From: SIAQ01 sp963767835
Lineage (GTDB): Bacteria > Planctomycetota > Planctomycetia > Gemmatales > Gemmataceae
Direction of reading: 5' to 3'
DNA: 64,000 bases
Assembly (NCBI GenBank): GCA_963767835.1
Contig: CAVYFY010000001.1
Coordinates: forward strand, 372,001-436,000
The position numbers and the translations under genes were made by a program. Under the pieces are notes generated by a model that ran no database searches, was not told where the DNA came from, and worked only from the letters and a program-made list of their open reading frames with translations. Each line of letters starts with the position of its first letter. Position 1 is the first letter of the stretch. Positions 58,432 to 64,000 of this stretch are shown piece after piece.

Positions 58432-59976
58432 TCAATACTTCACTTCAACGCCGACGTTGACGCCCTGGGCCCAGAAGTCGCTGCGGGTGTTGAGGAAGCG
58501 CGGGTTGGCGCCGATGGTGCCGGGGACATACAAGGAATCGGTGGGCGCCTGGCCGGCGCTCATGCTGCGATCGATTTGCTCGCCGGCACGCTCGACGCGC
58601 GGCCAGTAGATCAGGTTGTAGCCCGCGGTCAGGCGGATGTTGGGATGGATCTGGTAACCAACCGTGAACGTCAGATCGGTGACGACGGTGAAATCGTTGG
58701 CATTGTAATGGCCGATGTCACTGGGCTGGGCGTAAGCGCCGCCTGGAGCGGTGGCGCCGTTGACCGTGGTGCTGCCGTCGATGGAAGCGGCATGAGCGGT
58801 GTCGCCCAATGCGACCTTGAGGACGGCGCCGAAGTCGATTTTGTAGCACGAGACCCAATCGAGGCGGGCGCCAACCTGGCCGCCGTAGAAGCGGTTGGTG
58901 AGGTTGAAGGAATCGTTCAAGCCGAAATTCGTGCCGGCCGGTTGGGGCACGCCCAGGAAGCTGACTCCGCCGGCGGCGGCTGGGAGGAGCGTAAAATTCT
59001 GATTCGAGGTAAGCATGTCGTTGAGGTACATGTAGCGGAAGCCGATCAACCCATCGAGGGTCCAGCCGTTGTAGCGAATGAAATTGGTGCCGAAGTTGAA
59101 GTCGGCGCCGAGCATATTCATGGTGGAACTGACGGAAGCGCTGCCGGCGAGGAGTCCGGGCAAGGCGATGGGGAGGGCGCTTTCGGCAAGCGGTGTGCCG
59201 GTCTGCACGGGTTGAGCGATGACATTGTTGCCGTTGGCATCGGAGGCGAAGGCGTACTGCCGGCTATTTTTGCCCAGATAGAAGCCGCCGAATTCGAGTG
59301 AGATCGTGCGCTCGGGATCGAGCCACATGCCGAAGTTGGCCTGGACGCCGGAGAATTCGGTCGGAGCAATCGAGCCGCCGCCGAGCAAGACAGTAGTGTC
59401 GGCATTGGCGAGGGATCCCGGATTGACCGATGCCGCGTTACCGGTCGTCAGCAGAGGCGGCGTCTGATCGTGCCGCGTCCACCAGTGGATGTAGCTGACC
59501 TGGCCGAAGACGCAGGCGTCGTCTTGCTTCACCTGGGCCAGGTACCGAGCGCCTTCGTAAAGCGTGTACGGCTCCGCCGGAGGCGCGGGTGGGCCATAGC
59601 CAGCGGGGGCAAGATAAGGATCGACCACAACGGGCGTTGCCGCCGGGAGCAGTGTTGGAGACGGCCGCGCCGCCGGCGGTAGTGTGGCGGCCGGGCTTTT
59701 TTCCGGGCCCACCATGTACGGCTCGCTCGCGCCTGGCTTCGCGCCGCTGCCGTCGTAATTCGGCAAGCCGACGGGCCGGCGCGGGTCGGACGGAATCGCC
59801 ATTGGCAGTGGATTGCCATACGGAGGATTCGGGGCCATAGCGGCCGCAGGCGGATATCCCCACGGTTGCATCGGCGGCATCGGATAGCCTGGGATTCCAT
59901 CCGAGCCAGGCAATTGGGCCAGCGCCAGGCCGCCGCTCAACAAAGTGCCGCAAACCGCTATCCAAATGTTCCGCAT
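58432..59976 (-). CDS. BBP7-family outer-membrane beta-barrel protein
   Basis: The 514-residue protein starts at ATG 59976 behind GGAGGAG, with a signal peptide (LLSGGLALAQ). A Pro-rich stretch (about 25-150) follows, and from FGQVSYIHWWTRHDQTPPLLTTG the chain has the aromatic, alternating strands of a BBP7-type barrel. Examples are EFSGVQANFGMWLDPERTISLEFGGFYLG and GQVGARLDWVSCYKIDFGAV, with a C-terminal WAQGVNVGVEVKY. The BBP7 family is typical of planctomycetes and is thought to form an outer-membrane barrel. Its end lies eight bases from a palindromic repeat. Confidence 0.88.
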   Translation of the reverse strand: MRNIWIAVCGTLLSGGLALAQLPGSDGIPGYPMPPMQPWGYPPAAAMAPNPPYGNPLPMAIPSDPRRPVGLPNYDGSGAKPGASEPYMVGPEKSPAATLPPAARPSPTLLPAATPVVVDPYLAPAGYGPPAPPAEPYTLYEGARYLAQVKQDDACVFGQVSYIHWWTRHDQTPPLLTTGNAASVNPGSLANADTTVLLGGGSIAPTEFSGVQANFGMWLDPERTISLEFGGFYLGKNSRQYAFASDANGNNVIAQPVQTGTPLAESALPIALPGLLAGSASVSSTMNMLGADFNFGTNFIRYNGWTLDGLIGFRYMYLNDMLTSNQNFTLLPAAAGGVSFLGVPQPAGTNFGLNDSFNLTNRFYGGQVGARLDWVSCYKIDFGAVLKVALGDTAHAASIDGSTTVNGATAPGGAYAQPSDIGHYNANDFTVVTDLTFTVGYQIHPNIRLTAGYNLIYWPRVERAGEQIDRSMSAGQAPTDSLYVPGTIGANPRFLNTRSDFWAQGVNVGVEVKY

Positions 59977-60226
59977 GCTCTCCTCCTTCATACTCCGCTT
60001 GCATCGGCTCAAAGCGCCCCATCCCATCATGCTTTCCGCATCATAGGCATTCCTGTGCAACCGCGCAAAGGCGGCAGATTCGCGCAACCTTTGCCACCTT
60101 CGCCAGCCTCTTTGAGGCGTGGCCAAATGTTTTTTTTTGGCTTGCATTCGTTTCTTGACCTATGTTTGCCATAGACCGCGCAAGACGGATTGGGCCGTAT
60201 TTGCGCCAATTCGGGGTGGATTACCC

Positions 60227-61984
60227 ATGCAAAACCGGCGTGATGTGATTCTGAATCTGCCCGCGCTCGTTCCGATCGCGGGCAACTTCGACCGAAAACC
60301 GCGCGCCCTGGACCGCGAGGTCACGACCATTGGCCGGGCACGCGGCAGCGATCTGTGCCTCGAAGCCAAAGAGATTTCCACGCTGCACTGCATCGTCTAC
60401 CGCACCACTGAGGGCTATCGCATCCGCGATTGCAACAGCCGGTGCGGCACGCGCATTAACGGCGAATCGGTCAAGAACGGCACGCTGCGAAATGGCGATA
60501 TCGTCAACCTCGGTCCATTCAGCTTTGAATTTCGCATCCCGACCGCGCTGTTTCCGACCGATGGCGTAAGGCTCGATCCAGTCCGGGTCGAGCACTGGAA
60601 GAATTCGCGGCGCCGCCTGGCCGAGCGGGCCTTGAAGCTGCGCAAGCGGCTCCTGCACGCCCCGGCCGGCTCATCGATCAACGAAAAGGATTGGGAGCAC
60701 AAGGCCCGCCTTCTCAAGGACAAGATTCGTTGCTACGACCAGCGTTTGAGCGAGCTGGAGGCGGCGGAGGAGGAATTGACTGCGGAACGGCAGCAGCTTG
60801 TCACCGATGCCGAAAGCCATCGCCAGCGGATTCAAAAGGTTGAAGGGGAGCTCGCGGCCAGGCTCAAGCAAGCTGACGAGGACATCCGCTCGCGCTGGCA
60901 GGAGTTTCAGCAGCGCTGCCAGGCGGAGGAAGCTCGCGCCGCCAGTCTGCCGCTTCGCCCCGCCATCCCCGATGAAACGCTTGCCCAGCTCAAGCACGAA
61001 AGTGAAGACCTGAGCCGGCATTTGCACGGCCTGGAAGAACATCTCAATCGCCAGCAAGAGCAGTTGCAGCGCGAACAACAGGAGTTTACCGCGATGAAAG
61101 ATCAGTGGGTCAGAGCGCAAACGAAATCCTCCGTCGCCATCGAAGAGCAGAATACCGCGCTCGCCGAGCAAGAGATTGCCCTGCGCACTCAACGGGCCGA
61201 ATTGACGCGTATGATGGGGGACGTGAAGAAAATGCAGGACGAGTTGCGCAAGCAGGCTCGCACCGACATCAAGGCGCTGCAAGAGCAACTTCAGACCGCC
61301 GAGCGCGAGAACGCTGAACTGCGCGCCGCCGTGCAAAATCATGAGCAGAATCAGGCTCCGGCCGCCGATACGGAATTGAACCGCCAGCTCGAAGAACTGC
61401 GTGCCGAGGTCCGGCTCCTCAGCGACGCGCTCGACAGCAAAGAACAATCCCTGTTTGAACTTCAGCAGCGTCCCACGCTCGCCGGCGATTCGGCGCCCCT
61501 TGCCCAGGAAAACGAGCGGCTGCAAAAGGAGCTGGCGGAGAAGGAGCACCTCCTCGCCCAGCTAAGCGCGACCAATGGCCACGCTCCGAAGACCGAAAAC
61601 GACCTGGAACGCTACGAAGCGGAGCTCAACGAATTCCGCCGGCAACTCGAAGGCGACCGCAACAAGCTCAACAAGGAAGTCGAAACCCTGCGCGAACGCA
61701 ACAAGGAGCTCGACGAAGCGATCCGCGAAATGGAAATGGAAATGTCCAAGGAACGCGCCGAACTGGCCCGCGAACGCATGCGCCTGGAGCGCGTCCGCGA
61801 AGAGGTGAAATCCGACGCCGAGCGCTTGCAACGCGAATTGGCCGTCCGCGATTCGATGGCGCCCGTGCAAAAGCTGCGCGACGAAATTGCCCAGAAACAA
61901 TCCAGCGGCAAAATCGACAGACCGCTCAACGATCGCCTGCGCGGTTTGCGCAATCAACTCAACGACAGCCCAAGCGGATCATGA
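60227..61984 (+). CDS. FHA-domain protein with long coiled coil
   Basis: The 585-residue protein starts at ATG 60227, behind GGGGTGGA. An FHA domain (about 31-104) has the phosphothreonine-binding pattern TTIGRARGSDLCL, ISTLHC (Ser/His) and GTRINGESV (Asn78). The rest (about 150-560) is a Glu/Gln/Arg-rich coiled coil. FHA proteins read Ser/Thr phosphorylation; the kinase partner is not here. It overlaps nothing and ends four bases into the frame upstream of the methyltransferase gene. Confidence 0.86.
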   Translation: MQNRRDVILNLPALVPIAGNFDRKPRALDREVTTIGRARGSDLCLEAKEISTLHCIVYRTTEGYRIRDCNSRCGTRINGESVKNGTLRNGDIVNLGPFSFEFRIPTALFPTDGVRLDPVRVEHWKNSRRRLAERALKLRKRLLHAPAGSSINEKDWEHKARLLKDKIRCYDQRLSELEAAEEELTAERQQLVTDAESHRQRIQKVEGELAARLKQADEDIRSRWQEFQQRCQAEEARAASLPLRPAIPDETLAQLKHESEDLSRHLHGLEEHLNRQQEQLQREQQEFTAMKDQWVRAQTKSSVAIEEQNTALAEQEIALRTQRAELTRMMGDVKKMQDELRKQARTDIKALQEQLQTAERENAELRAAVQNHEQNQAPAADTELNRQLEELRAEVRLLSDALDSKEQSLFELQQRPTLAGDSAPLAQENERLQKELAEKEHLLAQLSATNGHAPKTENDLERYEAELNEFRRQLEGDRNKLNKEVETLRERNKELDEAIREMEMEMSKERAELARERMRLERVREEVKSDAERLQRELAVRDSMAPVQKLRDEIAQKQSSGKIDRPLNDRLRGLRNQLNDSPSGS

Positions 61985-61994
61985 TGCCTTGGTC

Positions 61995-62034
61995 GCGTTT
62001 AGCGTTCGCCTGGTCTCATGCGTGCGCTAAACGC
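61995..62034. repeat. TTTAGCG-type palindrome, copy 2
   Basis: GCGTTTAGCGTTCGC and GTGCGCTAAACGC face each other around a short loop. It lies between the FHA gene and the methyltransferase start. It is related to the 25120-25159 copy. Confidence 0.75.
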
Positions 62035-62079
62035 AAGCCCGCCTTGCCACATCACCGATCAATCCCATATCTCAAGGGA

Positions 62080-63279
62080 ATGTCTCTCGCACGCATCATC
62101 CTGAAGGCTCGCCGGGCGCGCCCATTTTTTGGCATGCACCCCTGGGTCTACGCCGGCGCCATCAATGCCATTGAAGGGGAACCGCCCGACGGCGATGTCG
62201 TTGATCTGGTTTCGCATGTCGGCAACTTCATCGCGCGCGGCCTTTACAACAGCCGCAGCAAAATTCGCGTTCGGCTCTACACCTGGGTCGCGGATCAACC
62301 GCTCGATGCCGACTTTTTTCGCGCTCTGCTCGATAATGCCATTCGATTGCGGCGTGACGTGCTCCATTTAATGGGGCCGAAACAGGCGTGCCGGGTCGTC
62401 TTCAGTGAAGCGGACGGTCTCTCCGGGCTCACGGTCGATCGCTTCGATCGCTGGCTCGTCGTGCAATTCACCAGCCTGGCGCTGGCCGAGCGGCGCACGC
62501 TCTTTGCCGAGTTGCTTGCCGAGTTGCTTCAACCTGACGGCATCTACCTGCGCACCGAGCGTGGCATCGGCCAGCTCGAAGGATTGGAACTTCACGACGG
62601 TCCGCTGATCGGCGACGCACCCGCGACTGCAATCGAAATTGAGGAGCACGGCCTGTATCTGCGTGTCAATCTGACCGAGGGGCAGAAGACCGGCTACTAT
62701 CTCGACCAGCGGGATAATCGCCAGGCCGTCGCTCGGCTCGCTCAAGGCCGTCGCATGCTCGACGCCTTTTGCTACTCGGGCGGGTTCGGCCTGCATGCCG
62801 CCCGGGCGGGAGCGGCATCGGTGCTGGGCGTCGATGCGTCCGAACCGGCGCTGCAACTGGCCCGCACCAACGCCGACTTGAACGGGCTGATGAACATCGC
62901 GCTGGAAAAATCCGACGTCTTCGATTGCCTCGATCGCCTGGTTGCCGAGAAGGAGCGGTTTGGCGTGATTGTTCTCGATCCACCGAAGTTTGCCCGTTCG
63001 GGAGCGGCCGTGGAGGAAGCGCTGCGCGGCTATCGGCGCTTATTGGTGCAAGCGTTGAAGCTGCTGGAGCCGGGCGGAATCCTGGCGATGTGCTGCTGCT
63101 CCGGCCTGATCACACGCGAGATGCTGCACGACCTGCTGGCTCAGGAAGCGTCGCAAGCACGCCGGCTTCTGCAAATCCTCGAAAGCCGTGGCGCGGCTCC
63201 CGATCATCCCGTCTCCGCGGTTTGCCCGGAGACCAGCTACCTCAAGTGCGTGATTTGCCAAGTGGCAGGCAGCGGGTAG
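62080..63279 (+). CDS. RlmI-like class I rRNA (cytosine-5) methyltransferase
   Basis: The 399-residue protein starts at ATG 62080 behind CAAGGGA. The N-terminus (LKARRARPFFGMHPWVYAGAI) is the PUA-like RNA-binding domain; then comes TEGQKTGYYLDQRDNRQAV and the SAM site LDAFCYSGGFGLHAARAGA, with VLDPPKFARS as catalytic motif. A CCCSGLI segment follows. This order is that of RlmI (m5C1962 of 23S rRNA) and its relatives. The exact target is not proven. Confidence 0.88.
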   Translation: MSLARIILKARRARPFFGMHPWVYAGAINAIEGEPPDGDVVDLVSHVGNFIARGLYNSRSKIRVRLYTWVADQPLDADFFRALLDNAIRLRRDVLHLMGPKQACRVVFSEADGLSGLTVDRFDRWLVVQFTSLALAERRTLFAELLAELLQPDGIYLRTERGIGQLEGLELHDGPLIGDAPATAIEIEEHGLYLRVNLTEGQKTGYYLDQRDNRQAVARLAQGRRMLDAFCYSGGFGLHAARAGAASVLGVDASEPALQLARTNADLNGLMNIALEKSDVFDCLDRLVAEKERFGVIVLDPPKFARSGAAVEEALRGYRRLLVQALKLLEPGGILAMCCCSGLITREMLHDLLAQEASQARRLLQILESRGAAPDHPVSAVCPETSYLKCVICQVAGSG

Positions 63280-63649
63280 CAGGCAGCCAAGCAATGGTTG
63301 AGAGATTACTTCCGGTCTCGTAGTCCGGGCTTCGGCCCGTTCCTGCCGAAGACGGGCTGAAGCCCGCACTACAGAACAACGATTTCGGGAAGTTATTATT
63401 CAAGCGAGATTAACGCGGCTGAACCGCAACCGTATTTCCAGACAAGCGTAACCGCCAAGCGAACAATGAATACGCTTGTCTGAAAATCTTCTTCGCATGG
63501 TGCGGAGTAGCTCAGAGAATAGAATCTAAAAGCATTTCTCTCCGCTCTCCGCTGCCCGCCGTTTTTTGAAACCTGTGCTGCCCAAGCGCAGTAATAATCC
63601 ATAACAAAAGGGAATCCTTCCTTCCGAACCCCACAAGGAGAATGTAGTT
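63280..63649. other. Gap with a double-hairpin repeat and no gene
   Basis: The 370 bases between the methyltransferase and the last gene hold the repeat at 63318-63373 and nothing else I recognise, apart from the ribosome site AAGGAG before 63650. Confidence 0.6.
63318..63373. repeat. CGTAGT double-hairpin repeat, copy 2
   Basis: CGTAGTCCGGGCTTCGGCCCG and CGGGCTGAAGCCCGCACTAC, given here by its plan, can pair. The outer CGTAGT/ACTAC pair matches copy 1 at 42582-42635, while the inner hairpins differ. Confidence 0.75.
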
Positions 63650-64000
63650 ATGCAATTTGCTCGACGCATTTGGACGGCTGCGGTTTGCGCTCTCGGAGTG
63701 CTCGTGAGTGCCGCCGCGGTACAGGCCCAGGCAACGAAACTCCTGCCCAACGACACCGAGCTGGTCGTTGCCATCAATCTTCACCAAATTCTCAAATCCG
63801 AGGTCGCCAAGTCCAACAAGCTCCTCATCGATCTGGCCAAGGGAAAAATCGCTGACACGCTGGATGAAAAGGGGCTTGATAAATGGCTCAAGAAGGCGGA
63901 CTTCGACCTGTTCCGTGACCTCTCGAGTATGACCTTCGCGGTTCCCAATGGCCGCGCTCCCGAAGAGGGATTCATCGTTCTGGAAGGCAAGTTCGACTCC
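63650..64000 (+). CDS. Secreted protein of unknown function (partial, runs off the right edge)
   Basis: The frame begins at ATG 63650 with AAGGAG nine bases upstream and is still open at 64000. A signal peptide (about 1-27: WTAAVCALGVLVSAAAVQAQA) is followed by LLPNDTELVVAINLHQILKS and KKADFDLFRDLSSMTFAVPNG. That resembles a secreted protein type seen in planctomycetes, but the family cannot be named from 117 residues. The rest lies beyond the window. Confidence 0.68.
   Translation, partial: MQFARRIWTAAVCALGVLVSAAAVQAQATKLLPNDTELVVAINLHQILKSEVAKSNKLLIDLAKGKIADTLDEKGLDKWLKKADFDLFRDLSSMTFAVPNGRAPEEGFIVLEGKFDS

Overview
The window reads as chromosomal DNA of a planctomycete, most like the Gemmataceae. 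The inference rests on protein families typical of that group: a BBP7-type outer-membrane barrel, TIGR03067-type secreted domains, a giant Ig/cadherin-like surface protein with an N-terminal LETLEDRVVPS motif (LEPR-XLL class), a WD40 protein with about 20 repeats, PQQ-type propeller and SUMF1-type secreted proteins, a DUF6677-like membrane protein, tandem zinc-ribbon/charged-linker membrane proteins, and the tetrahydromethanopterin C1 enzyme Ftr/FhcD in a bacterium. The DNA is GC-rich with short operons on both strands. I see no rRNA, tRNA, CRISPR array, transposase or phage gene.

Layout. 1-0.8 kb: end of an unknown gene and a VapBC-type toxin-antitoxin pair. 0.8-4.3 kb: a sigma-54 response regulator and its histidine kinase, separated by nested inverted repeats. 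4.6-7.6 kb: pstC-pstA phosphate permease genes (both frameshifted) and a NatA-type ABC ATPase. 7.8-11.8 kb: two membrane glycosyltransferases and a broken TIGR03067 gene. 12-13.5 kb: ECF cobalt/nickel transporter cbiQ-cbiO. 13.7-18.7 kb: an orphan antitoxin-like gene, a HEAT-repeat protein, the 995-residue surface protein and a small unknown. 18.8-22.3 kb: a frameshifted Gfo/Idh/MocA oxidoreductase and bioB-bioF. 22.4-26.1 kb: a Phd/MazF-type toxin-antitoxin cassette lying between a complete FAD oxidoreductase gene and a 3'-end remnant of a second copy, then a double-GNAT protein. 26.3-29.5 kb: SUMF1, PQQ propeller and Ftr/FhcD. 29.5-34.5 kb: small proteins, including a strikingly Cys/Met-rich one, two paralogous zinc-ribbon membrane proteins and 5-formyl-THF cyclo-ligase. 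34.8-38.4 kb: an operon of PAS/degenerate sigma-54 activator, pseudo-receiver and 2[4Fe-4S] ferredoxin next to three membrane-protein genes. 38.5-46.8 kb: RsmE, a DUF11 protein, SUMF1, DXS and SIMPL. 46.9-52.1 kb: bacterioferritin, an Nramp transporter, a polysaccharide deacetylase, an NAD-dependent epimerase and a deacetylase-like membrane protein. 52.2-64 kb: a YHS-domain protein, Uma2, the WD40 giant, a BI-1 protein, the BBP7 barrel, an FHA/coiled-coil protein, an RlmI-like methyltransferase and the start of one more secreted protein.

Two window-wide patterns stand out. First, about fourteen unrelated families of imperfect palindromes occur. Some lie between convergent genes so that both stop codons fall inside the arms, and two sit inside reading frames (the PQQ gene signal-peptide region and bioF). 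Second, seven conserved genes carry a frameshift. Six are net +1, the seventh is +2, and the surface-protein start may hide another; sequencing insertions are the simplest explanation, but the same direction each time deserves a check.
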